Positions 37,272 through 46,588 of a stretch of 64,000 nt of DNA are shown here, piece by piece. The number at the start of each line of letters is the position of its first letter. Position 1 is the stretch's first letter. Source of the stretch: Flavobacterium azizsancarii (lineage in GTDB: Bacteria > Bacteroidota > Bacteroidia > Flavobacteriales > Flavobacteriaceae); NCBI RefSeq assembly GCF_027980145.1, contig NZ_JAMZNK010000016.1, positions 1-64,000 of the forward strand, read 5' to 3'. Both the position numbers and the translations under genes were made by a program. Under the pieces are notes generated by a model. It was not told the DNA's origin. It was given only the letters and a program-made list of their open reading frames with translations, and made no database searches.

Positions 37272-37325
37272 GTGTACAAAAGTGTACCTACTTGCAAAAG
37301 TAAAGTAATGGAGGTAATTTAGCAA
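37272..37325 (-). promoter_or_regulatory. Promoter and operator of the HxlR regulator
   Basis: On the minus strand TTG (37323-37325), 20 bases, then TACTTTTG (37295-37302) matches the Bacteroidota promoter well. Just downstream GTGTAC occurs twice (37272-37277 and 37282-37287), ten bases apart, one helical turn. This is a likely binding site for HxlR acting on both divergent genes. Confidence 0.65.
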
Positions 37326-37405
37326 GATCTTTTTAATAAAAAGAGATTTTTCAGCATTTTAAAAAGCTGTTTTTAAATACGTACAATTAAATATTTATAA
37401 AAAAA

Positions 37406-38485
37406 ATGAAACTTTTAGAACCAATTACATTAGGGGCAATATACTTAAAAAACCGTATGGTCATGGCTCCAATGACCAGAAGCAGGGCAGATAATGAGGG
37501 TAATGTTGTACCATTAATGTCGCTCTATTATCAACAAAGAGCTTCGGCAGGATTAATTATATCTGAAGGTCTGAATATTTCAAAACAGGCCATTGGGATG
37601 CCTTTTACACCGGGATTGTATACCAATGAACATATAAAAGGCTGGACAGAAATTACCAAAACGGTTCATGAAGCCGGCGGAAAAATAATCGCGCAATTAT
37701 GGCATAACGGTCGTGCAGCACATTCTGCGAATAAGAATGGCGAAAGACCTGTAGCACCTTCTGCAATTCGTATAGAAAATCAGAAAGCTTATACCGGTTT
37801 TGGATGGTCAGAATTTGAAACGCCTGATGAATTAACACATGCAGAAGTAAAACAAGTTATAGCAGATTATAAACAATCAGCAATTAATGCACTCGAAGCC
37901 GGTTTTGATGGGGTAGAATTGCACGCAGCCTTTGGTTATCTCCCCAATCAGTTTTTATCAGAATCATCCAATAAAAGAACAGATGAGTATGGAGGAAGCA
38001 TAGAAGACCGTAGTCGTTTTATACTTGAAGTAATGAAAGAATTAATTGCGATCACAGGACCAGATCGTGCAGGCATAAAATTATCGCCAAGTATTCTCTA
38101 TCATGGTATGTTTGATGAAAATCCTGTAGAATTATATGCTTATTTGCTGAAAGAACTCAATAAATTACCAATAGCTTATGTGCATTTAATGCAGCCCATG
38201 TTTCCGATAGATGAATTTGCTCAATATCCTAAAGATGTCGTCGAAGCTTTTGGAGATTTAATTCATAAGCCACTGATCATAAATGCAGGTTATACGCGTG
38301 ATACTGCAGAGCAAATAGTTAAAGATGGTAAAGCCCAACTGGTTTCGTTTGGGGCTTTGTTTTTGGCTAATCCTGATTTGCCGGAAAGATTTCGTGTAAA
38401 CGCAGATTTGAATAAACCTGATCCTGAAAAAATGTACGCTGGCGGCGACGAAAAAGGCTATACAGATTATCCTTTTTTAAAATAA
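37406..38485 (+). CDS. Old yellow enzyme family ene-reductase
   Basis: A 359-residue FMN-dependent reductase that uses NAD(P)H to reduce activated alkenes or nitro compounds. Motifs are LKNRMVMAPMTRSRA at the FMN-binding N-terminus, QLWHNGRAAH, FDGVELHAAFGYLPNQFL with the expected substrate-site His, TDEYGGSIEDRSRF and GFGA-like LVSFGALFLANPDLPERF at the C-terminus. In most relatives the second substrate-site residue of HxxN/HxxH is Asn or His; here it is Phe (HAAF). Divergent from the HxlR gene, which probably controls it. 21 bases after it lies a broken hydrolase gene. Confidence 0.92.
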   Translation: MKLLEPITLGAIYLKNRMVMAPMTRSRADNEGNVVPLMSLYYQQRASAGLIISEGLNISKQAIGMPFTPGLYTNEHIKGWTEITKTVHEAGGKIIAQLWHNGRAAHSANKNGERPVAPSAIRIENQKAYTGFGWSEFETPDELTHAEVKQVIADYKQSAINALEAGFDGVELHAAFGYLPNQFLSESSNKRTDEYGGSIEDRSRFILEVMKELIAITGPDRAGIKLSPSILYHGMFDENPVELYAYLLKELNKLPIAYVHLMQPMFPIDEFAQYPKDVVEAFGDLIHKPLIINAGYTRDTAEQIVKDGKAQLVSFGALFLANPDLPERFRVNADLNKPDPEKMYAGGDEKGYTDYPFLK

Positions 38486-38506
38486 TAAACTTTACAATTA
38501 AACAAA

Positions 38507-38982
38507 ATGAAATACAAAATACTGTTTTTGTTGATAGTACTGCTATCATTTAATATTACAAAAGCTCAAAAACCAAATAACAAAACGCATTATCAATCAA
38601 AAGATAAAGCTTCTAATAAAATTGCTACTGATACTTTATTCGCAGATCAGTATACGCAGGTAAACGGAATTAAATTGCATTATGTTACTTGCGGGTCTGG
38701 GCCTGCAGCAGACAAGGTGCAATGAAAGCAGGATTTATGCAATACGCAACGATTCTTGGAGACGGAAAAACAAATCGAGCTAATTTTAAAGGAAAATTAA
38801 ATATTCCTGTTCTTGCTATTAATGGAGAAAAAGGCATACCCTACAAGCAAACATTTGATTGTATTAGAGAAGTAGCCAATAATGTAACAACTGATTTAGT
38901 TCCGGACAGCGGACACGCTTTGGGAGAGGATAATCCGAAATGGTTTACGAACAGATTAATTGAATTTTTTAAAAGTAAGTAA
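38507..38982 (+). pseudogene. Alpha/beta hydrolase remnant with internal deletion and frameshift
   Basis: The first part (38507-38725) encodes a signal peptide and the opening of an epoxide-hydrolase-like enzyme (TQVNGIKLHYVTCGSGPA) and then stops within a few codons. A second frame continues from about 38705 with the C-terminal part (QGAMKAGFMQYATILGDGKT, IPVLAINGEKG, LVPDSGHALGEDNP, NRLIEFFK), including the catalytic His region. The middle is missing: the oxyanion HGWP segment, nucleophile elbow and cap, normally some 150-200 residues. The join lies near 38700. This is a recent deletion with frameshift. It follows the reductase gene as its likely former operon partner. Confidence 0.88.
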
Positions 38983-39081
38983 ATATATTAGAATTAATTT
39001 ACGATTTCATTCTTTGTAGTAATGAAGAAATATGTATCTTTCATTTTAATTTTTAAGAGAACATTTATTTTAATTACATTT

Positions 39082-39858
39082 ATGAAGCTATTTTTTACTA
39101 AAGTACTATTACTTTTAATGTTCTTTACTATTTTTTCCTGTGAAACCAAAAAGCAAAAGGCTGATCCTAAACCATATAAAGCAGGTGTGATTTTATCTTT
39201 TGATGATGTTTATGTCGATGAATGGTATGAAGCTGATCAGGCTTTGAAAAAATACGGATGGAAAGCTACCTTTAATGTTTGCAGAATAGATTCTATTGGA
39301 GCGCCACAGATTAAAAAACTGCTCGAAATGCAAAAAGAAGGCCATGAAATTGCTGCACATGGATATCATCATTACAATGCTGTTAAGTTCGTTCAGAAAA
39401 ATGGCATAGACGAATATATGAAGCAGGAAATTGATCCTATGATCATTTCAATGAAAAGGTTGGGATTTAATGTAAGTACTTTTGCATATCCTTACGGAGA
39501 AAGATCTGATGCCCTTGATAAAGCTTTATCTGATGATTATAAAATAATAAGAGGAAGAGCTTTTGGTGGTGAAGCTCCGGAGAAACAAGACAGTTTTTTT
39601 AATAATTCAAAAATTGTATTTGCCTTTGATATCGATAACAGCCACATTCATTTTAGTATTCCGTATGTTTTAGAATTATTGGATTACGCCAAAAAGCACA
39701 ATAAAATTTTGCTTTTATGTGGACACAAACCCGTTAAAAACGTAACCGAAAATTATCAGACAAAAATAGAAACCTTAGAGTTCATCTGTAAATACATGAA
39801 ACTTAATGATCTTAAATTCTATAAAACATCTGATTTAGATGATCTACTTCCGGAATAG
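39082..39858 (+). CDS. Polysaccharide deacetylase lipoprotein (CE4 family)
   Basis: A 258-residue exported protein from ATG 39082, which places a clean lipoprotein signal at the start (lipobox IFSC, Cys near residue 20). The longer ORF start 60 bases upstream spoils that signal. The NodB-type domain shows VILSFDDVYVDEW (catalytic and metal-binding Asp pair), HEIAAHGYHHYN (metal-binding histidines), FAYPYGERSD and LLCGHKPV. It is predicted to act on surface or environmental polysaccharides such as peptidoglycan or chitin-like polymers. It is short for the family. Confidence 0.85.
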   Translation: MKLFFTKVLLLLMFFTIFSCETKKQKADPKPYKAGVILSFDDVYVDEWYEADQALKKYGWKATFNVCRIDSIGAPQIKKLLEMQKEGHEIAAHGYHHYNAVKFVQKNGIDEYMKQEIDPMIISMKRLGFNVSTFAYPYGERSDALDKALSDDYKIIRGRAFGGEAPEKQDSFFNNSKIVFAFDIDNSHIHFSIPYVLELLDYAKKHNKILLLCGHKPVKNVTENYQTKIETLEFICKYMKLNDLKFYKTSDLDDLLPE

Positions 39859-39859
39859 T

Positions 39860-39941
39860 ACAAAGGATGTCGCCAAAGTATATCACTAAAGATTGTCACA
39901 AAGGTTTACAACAAAGGTCTATAACAAAGTTTATCCGCAAA
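39860..39941. repeat. Degenerate ACAAAG-type short tandem repeats
   Basis: About six imperfect units of 11-13 bases sharing a CAAAG core (ACAAAGGAT, CCAAAGTAT, ACAAAGGTT, ACAAAGGTC, ACAAAGTTT, GCAAAGTTT). They lie directly before a palindromic element and contain no ORF. Confidence 0.6.
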
Positions 39942-40050
39942 GTTTGTCATTTCGACCGAAGGGAGAAATCACACTCGATAATCGACAAAGATTAGCGACT
40001 TTTATGACGGAGTCTCTTGTGTGATTTCTCCTCTGTCGAAATTGACAAAC
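39942..40050. repeat. 109-bp palindromic (REP/MITE-like) element
   Basis: The left arm (39942-39974: GTTTGTCATTTCGACCGAAG, then GGAGAAATCACAC) is a near-perfect inverted match to the right arm (40019-40050: GTGTGATTTCTCCTCTGTCG, then AAATTGACAAAC). The interior holds ATCGACAAAGATTAGCGACT. Related pieces occur at 2850-2891, 33663-33751 and 57228-57282. The element is non-coding and lies between convergent genes, where it could also act as a transcript end. Confidence 0.85.
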
Positions 40051-40106
40051 CGGGTAAAACACTTTTGCTATTCGCTATAGGGTATAGGAGTAGCTAATTT
40101 TGTAAC

Positions 40107-42731
40107 CTAAGGCTTTATCACTTTTGTCAAAATTCGCGGAATCTGGATTAGGTCATAATCATCAGTAAAAACAATATATTGATTGTGCCAGGAAGGAGAG
40201 AATTTATCCTTAAAATCCCGAAGACCCTTATAATGCGAAAATGATTTGACTTTTTCATATGCATATTTCATTGATTTTTCCTGTATGGTTTGCGGGTTTT
40301 CGATTCCGCTCATTGGTGCCAGACCAAGATCTGCATAAATAATATCTTTCGATTTAAGATAATCAAAAAGTGCCACCATCATAAAATCGATAATTCCATT
40401 AGGAGCATCATTTGTTTTGCGGATCAAATCATACGTGCCTTCATTTTTTGCATAATCCGGAATTATATTTAAGAAAGCAAGAATTTTACCTTCACTATTT
40501 TGAACAGTAATAATGGTTTGATTTTTTAGTTCTTCCCATAAAAAAATACCCTGAGAAAAAAGCAACTCTTTTCTCGAAGTTTCTTCAAGCCATTGGTCGC
40601 TTACAGCTTTAATTTGCTGCAGTAAACCATCCTTTATAGGGGGCTGGTTAATAATGGGCTGTAAACCAAGATCACTAATTTTTTTCAGGGAATTGCGGAG
40701 TGATTTTCTATTCTGACCCTCGAGATGAAATTCCCGCAGATCAACAACAGCTGCCTGCCCGAGGAAAAAATATTTTTTACCCAATTCAGTATACGTTTTT
40801 AAATTTGCTTCAGGTATACGATAATAAATGCTTCTTAATCCAAATTCATAGCAAAACTGGTCAAATTCTGTGATGCAAAGGGAGGTTTCCTGAGTATTAC
40901 TGCCAACAGGATTTTCTAAAACAACTGCAAAATTTCCGGACAATCGATAAGAAATAAAGGCATTTTTACTTTTAGAAATAAAAATCAATTTATCGAAATA
41001 CGTTTTAAAATAATCCAGGCTTGAGTTTCCGTAGCTGTTAACCAATTCAGTCGCAATTTCTTTTTCTTGCGGACTAACCGTATTCTTTATTATGGAAGGC
41101 TTTACCAGTGTATAAATTAGAAAACCGAAAGAAAGGAATCCGCTAATTTTGAGAGAGAGTAAAAAGTGCTCGGCAAAAGTTCCCGTTGGATGAAGATTGT
41201 CACTCCCAAACAGAAAATAATTCTGAAACGTATAACGGATAGATTCACTTAAACTAAAATCGATATTAAAGTGCTTTTTATCAAAGAAATAAAACCCTAA
41301 TACACCATAAATCAAAACCGCCAGAATACTTAACAATGAGGTTTGCAAACCTATAATACCAAGCCTTGGATTGGTCTTGACGTAATATTCTTTTCTGGTT
41401 GCGATTAGAACACAAAGAACCAGAAAAGCAACGGTCGATTCTTCAAAATCTATGGCTTTGGTAAGATTACCTATTATAGAAATCACAGATAAAATCAGGG
41501 CAAACCACCAAGTCATTCGAAGTCCTTTTAGCATAAAAGCTGCTGTTACCAATAAAAATAATCCGGTGGTCAATACAAGATAATTTGATGCATGTATTGC
41601 TTCAAGAGGCAGGAAATCTTTAAGGAGAATAAGTCGGCTATTTATTGCAGGCGTCAAAACAGATATGATATTAATAATACCAAGAACCAGTAGAAGCAAA
41701 GCAGGCACAACACGAAGAAGCAGTTTTTGAATCTTTGAAATAAATAAAATAACGCCGGCAAACAGAGGAAGCCAAAATTCGAAAACACGATAAAAAAGTG
41801 TTAAGGCAACGGCTTCCATATTACTAAAACCATATTGTATTAACAGGTATCCCATAGAAACTTCGACAGCGCCTAAACCTCTTAAAAATGGAGAGATTAT
41901 TAAAAAAATAACAGCAACAACATACGCCATTGCCGCAGCAAAAAGTGATGGTTCGAATTGAAGCGCTTTCATGGCAATATAAATATGTACAATACCAATA
42001 ATATCAATAATCAAAGAGCATAATACGATCTTTAAAAATTTAGTTCTATTTATTTTATGTTCTTGTAAATCAATTATAAAAGGTTCAATTTTAGGGAAAC
42101 TTTTTAAGAGTAATCTATACAGTTTTCCTTTCTGAATTAAAGAATTAAACGAAAGTACCAGTAAAGGAATAATAACGATTACAAGACCCAAAACAATCCA
42201 TTCATTGGCACTAACACTTCCTTCTAATAATGAAAAAAGAAAAAGTGGTATTGCCAGCAGGATTACCGATACGATACCTACAAAGCCGTAAATCGCTGAT
42301 GCTAAATGAACATCTGTTTTTGTAGTTCCTTTTTTTAACAGCGTATCCGTAAAAAAGAACAGAGAGGTAATGCCTCCGGCAGGAATAAATACACTTATAA
42401 AATTGCGCTTTAAGAATAAGATATTTGCATCTTTCCAGGTGATTTTTGCACCAATGGCAGCAAATGAAACGACGTACATTAATCCTTGTAAAAAAATGTA
42501 TATAAAGGTTACCAGAAAAGCGATAATGACCCATTGTGGCTGGGCTTCGGCAATACTGTTTTTTATTTGATAAAGTTCGTTATGTTCTTCTTTGATGAAC
42601 CAAATACCGACAAAAATAAAAAAAAATGTCAAAATAACCTGGCCTGATAATTTTCCGTTTTTAGAGAAGAAAGTCAGCGCTTTTTTTTTGAGTAAACTTA
42701 AAGTGCTATTGGTGTTTTTTGTTTCTGTCAT
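40107..42731 (-). CDS. mprF: MprF-like phosphatidylglycerol aminoacyltransferase/flippase
   Basis: A 874-residue inner-membrane protein. The N-terminal part (about 25-520) has some 13-14 hydrophobic helices including the flippase-like segment (FIPAGGITSLFFFTDTLLKKG, SPFLRGLGAVEVSMGYLLIQYG). The cytosolic C-terminal part (about 545-870) is the DUF2156 aminoacyl-transferase domain (FISYRLSGNFAVVLENPVGS, GQNRKSLRNSLKKISDLG, KDIIYADLGLAPMSGI, LRDFKDKFSPSW). In other bacteria MprF adds lysine or alanine to phosphatidylglycerol and resists cationic peptides. The amino acid used here is unknown. It is divergent from the exopolysaccharide fusion gene, so both may be envelope-stress functions. Confidence 0.88.
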   Translation of the reverse strand: MTETKNTNSTLSLLKKKALTFFSKNGKLSGQVILTFFFIFVGIWFIKEEHNELYQIKNSIAEAQPQWVIIAFLVTFIYIFLQGLMYVVSFAAIGAKITWKDANILFLKRNFISVFIPAGGITSLFFFTDTLLKKGTTKTDVHLASAIYGFVGIVSVILLAIPLFLFSLLEGSVSANEWIVLGLVIVIIPLLVLSFNSLIQKGKLYRLLLKSFPKIEPFIIDLQEHKINRTKFLKIVLCSLIIDIIGIVHIYIAMKALQFEPSLFAAAMAYVVAVIFLIISPFLRGLGAVEVSMGYLLIQYGFSNMEAVALTLFYRVFEFWLPLFAGVILFISKIQKLLLRVVPALLLLVLGIINIISVLTPAINSRLILLKDFLPLEAIHASNYLVLTTGLFLLVTAAFMLKGLRMTWWFALILSVISIIGNLTKAIDFEESTVAFLVLCVLIATRKEYYVKTNPRLGIIGLQTSLLSILAVLIYGVLGFYFFDKKHFNIDFSLSESIRYTFQNYFLFGSDNLHPTGTFAEHFLLSLKISGFLSFGFLIYTLVKPSIIKNTVSPQEKEIATELVNSYGNSSLDYFKTYFDKLIFISKSKNAFISYRLSGNFAVVLENPVGSNTQETSLCITEFDQFCYEFGLRSIYYRIPEANLKTYTELGKKYFFLGQAAVVDLREFHLEGQNRKSLRNSLKKISDLGLQPIINQPPIKDGLLQQIKAVSDQWLEETSRKELLFSQGIFLWEELKNQTIITVQNSEGKILAFLNIIPDYAKNEGTYDLIRKTNDAPNGIIDFMMVALFDYLKSKDIIYADLGLAPMSGIENPQTIQEKSMKYAYEKVKSFSHYKGLRDFKDKFSPSWHNQYIVFTDDYDLIQIPRILTKVIKP

Positions 42732-43021
42732 CGTAATATCACTTATTTGCTTTGATATAAAAATACTATATAAATTAATAGAGAAAGTAATTTTATTGAT
42801 TAAAGATTAAAAAAAAGTAAGATATTTACCGGATTAATTGAAGCTTTAGACTTTTTTGAAGACGATCTTGTATTTCGTTTATAACTCAAATTATAAAAGA
42901 TAATAACAATGAATTGAAAAAGGAGCGATTTTTCTACGATTAATAAACAGATCATTATAGAAGTCTAAATTGAATTAAATCAGATTTTTGACTTAAATTT
43001 ATACAGTATTTAATTAAAATT

Positions 43022-46000
43022 ATGGACAATAAAAAACAAGTATTTCAAACGCAAACTAAATTGCGTTGGAGAACTTTTCAATGGTCAACCAGATTGATTA
43101 TTTTTCTCCTCTTAATGATGATTCCGGTTTTTATTATTACGCTCCAGAGAGGATTAAAACCTTCATTGCCAATATTAGGGAACGATACTTCGACACAAAA
43201 ACTGGTAAATCCAAGTACACCAGTAGAACTTACTGCGAAGGAACTGATAAAATACAAAGGTTTTAATAGTTTTTTGAGATCAAAATCAAAAATGGAAAAA
43301 CTAAAAAAGCAAAGTGTAGGAATTGATTTTCCGGAAATTCGTGCTGCTTTTTATGTTGATTGGGATCCGCAAAGTTTCTTTTCACTTCAAAAGAATATTG
43401 GTAAACTCAATATGGTAATTCCGGAATGGTTTTTTTTAGATCCAAAAACAGATTTACTGCGGGTAGAAATTGATACGGCAGCTTTGAAAGTCATGAAAAA
43501 AGCAGGAATAAAAATAGTTCCTCTTATAAATAATATCAATGAATCTAAAGGCGAAGGAGAGTTTGACGGTGATATGGTTCATAGAATATTGCATGACAAC
43601 GTAAAGAAAGAAAGACTGATTAACGATATCGTTAAAAATCTTAAAAAATATAATCTTCAGGGAATTAATATTGATTTTGAGGAATTTAAAGAAAATAGCG
43701 ACGAGCCTATAATTGCTTTTCAAAAAGAACTTTATGAAAAATTGCATCCCATGGGATTTCTTGTTACCCAGGATATCATGGCCAATGATGATGATTTTAA
43801 TATAAAGGCATTATCTCAATATAATGATTATATGTTTTTAATGGCATATGACGAACATTATAGCGGTAGTGTGCCGGGAGCAATAAGCAGTCAAAAATGG
43901 ACAGAAAGAATTCTGGATCAGGTTGCAAAAGAGATTCCGTCTAATAAAATTATTCTCTGTTTTGCGGGTTATGGTTATGATTGGGAAAAAAATAAAGAAG
44001 CTGTAACCGTTACATACGACGAGGCATTATCGCTGGCCAAACAATATGGTGCGAAAATTACCTTTAATGATAACAGTTATAATAACTCGTTTAATTATAC
44101 TGACGGAAGAGGGAATAAACATCAGGTTTATTTTACTGATGCCGCAACTAATTTTAATACCATCAGGTTTGCAGATGAATATGGTACTGCCGGAACCGCA
44201 TTATGGCGATTAGGTAGTGAAGACAGCAGGTTATGGCATTATTATAACAGAAGCCTGACGAATAAAAGCATAGCCAAAACCCCATTTGATTTTAAAACAT
44301 TAGAGAAAGTGCATATGAGTTTCTCGACGCCTGATTATATCGGTGAAGGAGAAATTCTGAATGTGCTTACGGATCCTCAGCCGGGAAAAATTAATCTGCA
44401 GACAGATCCAAATGAATCAATTATTACAGAACAAAAATATGTAGAACTGCCTACAAAATATGTTATAAGCAAATTTGGGAATGTACATAAAGAGGTTATT
44501 CTAACTTTTGATGATGGTCCTGATCCTACTTATACGCCACAAATTTTAGATATATTAAAGCGTGAAAAAATTCATGCCGCATTTTTTGTAGTCGGACTTC
44601 AGGGAGAAAACAATATCCCGCTTCTGCAGAGAATTTATACAGAAGGGCATGAGATAGGAAATCATACTTTTACACATCCTAATATCGCAGTGGTAAGTAA
44701 AGAAAGAGCTTCTGCCGAAATGGAAACGACCCGATTATTGATCGAAGCGGTTACGGGAAGAAGTACCGTACTTTTTAGAGCGCCTTATAATGCTGATGCT
44801 GAGCCAACAACAGAAGCAGAGCTGCGACCTGTTGCATTAAGTAAATTGCAAAACTATTATACTGTAGGAGAAAGTATCGACCCTAACGATTGGGAAAAAG
44901 GCGTTGTTGCTGACAGTATTTATAACAGGGTAATTAGAGGATATGAAGCTGATCCGACTAAAGGAATTATTCTGCTTCATGATGCCGGTGGCAACAGACA
45001 GGCAACTGTAGAAGCTTTGCCCAGAATCATAAAATATTTTAAAGACAAAGGAATTCAGTTTACAACCGTTTCTAAGTTATTAGGAAAGACTAAAGATGAA
45101 ATTATGCCAAAGGCAAAAGGAAATTTGGTAACCCTTGATAACATCATTTTTGATCTTGGATATTGGTTTGGTAATTTTATTACAGCCCTTTTCTGGATTG
45201 CTATTTTTTTAGGATTCATCCGTATTTTATTAATGGCAATTATGGTTTTCCTGAAAAAATGGAAAGATTACAAATATCCGTTAAGTTATACTATAGCAGG
45301 AGAACGTTACCCAAAAGTAAGTATCATTGTACCTGCTTATAATGAAGAGGTAAATGCCGTAAAAACACTTCATAACTTGCTACGACAGGATTATCCTAAC
45401 TTTGATATTATTTTTGTCGATGATGGCTCAAAAGACACTACATTCAGTCAGGTAGATACAGCGTTTAAAAATCATGATATTGTAAAAGTGCATACCAAAG
45501 TAAATGGAGGTAAAGCCTCAGCACTTAACCACGGAATTGCGATAACTCAGAATGATTTTGTAGTTTGTATTGATGCAGACACCCAATTAAAAACAGATGC
45601 ACTTTCGCAATTAATGAAGTGTTTTACCCTACAGTTTAAAAACAATCAGGTAGTAGGTGCCGTTGCCGGAAATGTAAAAGTAGGAAACGAAAATACCATG
45701 CTTGCCAAATGGCAAAGTATCGAATATACTACAGCTCAAAATTTTGACAGAAGGGCTTTTGATTTGATTAACGGAATCACGGTGGTGCCGGGAGCTATTG
45801 GCGCTTTCAGAAAAGAAGCGATCGAAATAGCAGGAGGTTTTACAACTGATACTCTTGCTGAAGATTGTGATTTGACGATAAGAATTCTACGAAACAACTA
45901 CCGAATCGTTAATTGTGTCGAAGCCGTTGCCGTTACAGAAGCACCTGAAACTTTGAATGAATTCATGAAACAGCGTTTCCGTTGGAGTTATGGTATTATG

Positions 46001-46414
46001 CAGGCATTCTGGAAAAATCGTGACGCCTGTTTTAATCCAAAATACAAAGGACTCGGAATGGTGTCATTGCCTAACGTATTAATTTTTCAGATTGTGCTTC
46101 CAATTTTTGCTCCATTGGCAGATTTAATTCTAATAATCAGTTTAATTTGGAATCATAACAATACAGACAGTCTTCATAAAATTGGAATCTATTACCTTGT
46201 ATTTATGTTGGTAGATATGCTGGTAAGCGTAATTGCCTTTATTTTTGAAAAGGAAAAATTAAGTAAACTTTTTTGGTTGATTCCGCAACGATTTGTCTAC
46301 CGTCAGTTAATGTATGTGATATTATTCAGAGCAATCAGAAGAGCGATAAAAGGAGAAAGCCAGAGTTGGGGAGTACTAAAGAGAACCGGAAATGTGGGGT
46401 CTTTAGATGGGTAG
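43022..46414 (+). CDS. GH18-deacetylase-glycosyltransferase fusion (PgaB/PgaC-like)
   Basis: A 1130-residue fusion protein. Helix at about 25-44. Residues 105-410 form a GH18-type domain with the catalytic Glu in LQGINIDFEEF and MFLMAYDEHY. A NodB deacetylase is at about 485-690 (VILTFDDGPDPTYTPQIL, HEIGNHTFTHPN, FRAPYN, GIILLHDAGG). A helix near 715-745 is followed by a family 2 glycosyltransferase at about 760-1000 (SIIVPAYNEE, DADTQL, LAEDCDL, QRFRW) and C-terminal helices. This unites the deacetylase/hydrolase of PgaB with the synthase PgaC. It should make and modify a beta-1,6- or beta-1,4-linked GlcNAc polymer. All catalytic motifs look intact. Confidence 0.92.
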   Translation: MDNKKQVFQTQTKLRWRTFQWSTRLIIFLLLMMIPVFIITLQRGLKPSLPILGNDTSTQKLVNPSTPVELTAKELIKYKGFNSFLRSKSKMEKLKKQSVGIDFPEIRAAFYVDWDPQSFFSLQKNIGKLNMVIPEWFFLDPKTDLLRVEIDTAALKVMKKAGIKIVPLINNINESKGEGEFDGDMVHRILHDNVKKERLINDIVKNLKKYNLQGINIDFEEFKENSDEPIIAFQKELYEKLHPMGFLVTQDIMANDDDFNIKALSQYNDYMFLMAYDEHYSGSVPGAISSQKWTERILDQVAKEIPSNKIILCFAGYGYDWEKNKEAVTVTYDEALSLAKQYGAKITFNDNSYNNSFNYTDGRGNKHQVYFTDAATNFNTIRFADEYGTAGTALWRLGSEDSRLWHYYNRSLTNKSIAKTPFDFKTLEKVHMSFSTPDYIGEGEILNVLTDPQPGKINLQTDPNESIITEQKYVELPTKYVISKFGNVHKEVILTFDDGPDPTYTPQILDILKREKIHAAFFVVGLQGENNIPLLQRIYTEGHEIGNHTFTHPNIAVVSKERASAEMETTRLLIEAVTGRSTVLFRAPYNADAEPTTEAELRPVALSKLQNYYTVGESIDPNDWEKGVVADSIYNRVIRGYEADPTKGIILLHDAGGNRQATVEALPRIIKYFKDKGIQFTTVSKLLGKTKDEIMPKAKGNLVTLDNIIFDLGYWFGNFITALFWIAIFLGFIRILLMAIMVFLKKWKDYKYPLSYTIAGERYPKVSIIVPAYNEEVNAVKTLHNLLRQDYPNFDIIFVDDGSKDTTFSQVDTAFKNHDIVKVHTKVNGGKASALNHGIAITQNDFVVCIDADTQLKTDALSQLMKCFTLQFKNNQVVGAVAGNVKVGNENTMLAKWQSIEYTTAQNFDRRAFDLINGITVVPGAIGAFRKEAIEIAGGFTTDTLAEDCDLTIRILRNNYRIVNCVEAVAVTEAPETLNEFMKQRFRWSYGIMQAFWKNRDACFNPKYKGLGMVSLPNVLIFQIVLPIFAPLADLILIISLIWNHNNTDSLHKIGIYYLVFMLVDMLVSVIAFIFEKEKLSKLFWLIPQRFVYRQLMYVILFRAIRRAIKGESQSWGVLKRTGNVGSLDG

Positions 46415-46444
46415 AATTCCCAGTCCTGAAGATTTTAATAAAAA

Positions 46445-46480
46445 GCTGCGCAAATGTCTCTGACTTTGCGCAATTTTTTT
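46445..46480 (+). terminator. Intrinsic terminator of the fusion gene
   Basis: TGCGCAAA / TTTGCGCA stem with a ten-base loop and a run of seven T, about 35 bases after the stop codon. Confidence 0.85.
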
Positions 46481-46588
46481 GTTTTCTTGTCAGTTGTAAA
46501 CTTGATAAAAGTCTCCTGACTTTTTATAAATTATCATAAATGGTTAATAGGAAAGATAAATCACTTAATTTTAAATTAAAAGAATAAC

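Noticed and set aside
46273..46539. 88-codon ORF overlapping the end of the fusion gene
   Set aside because: It reads through the terminator hairpin and overlaps the fusion gene in another frame; no coding character.
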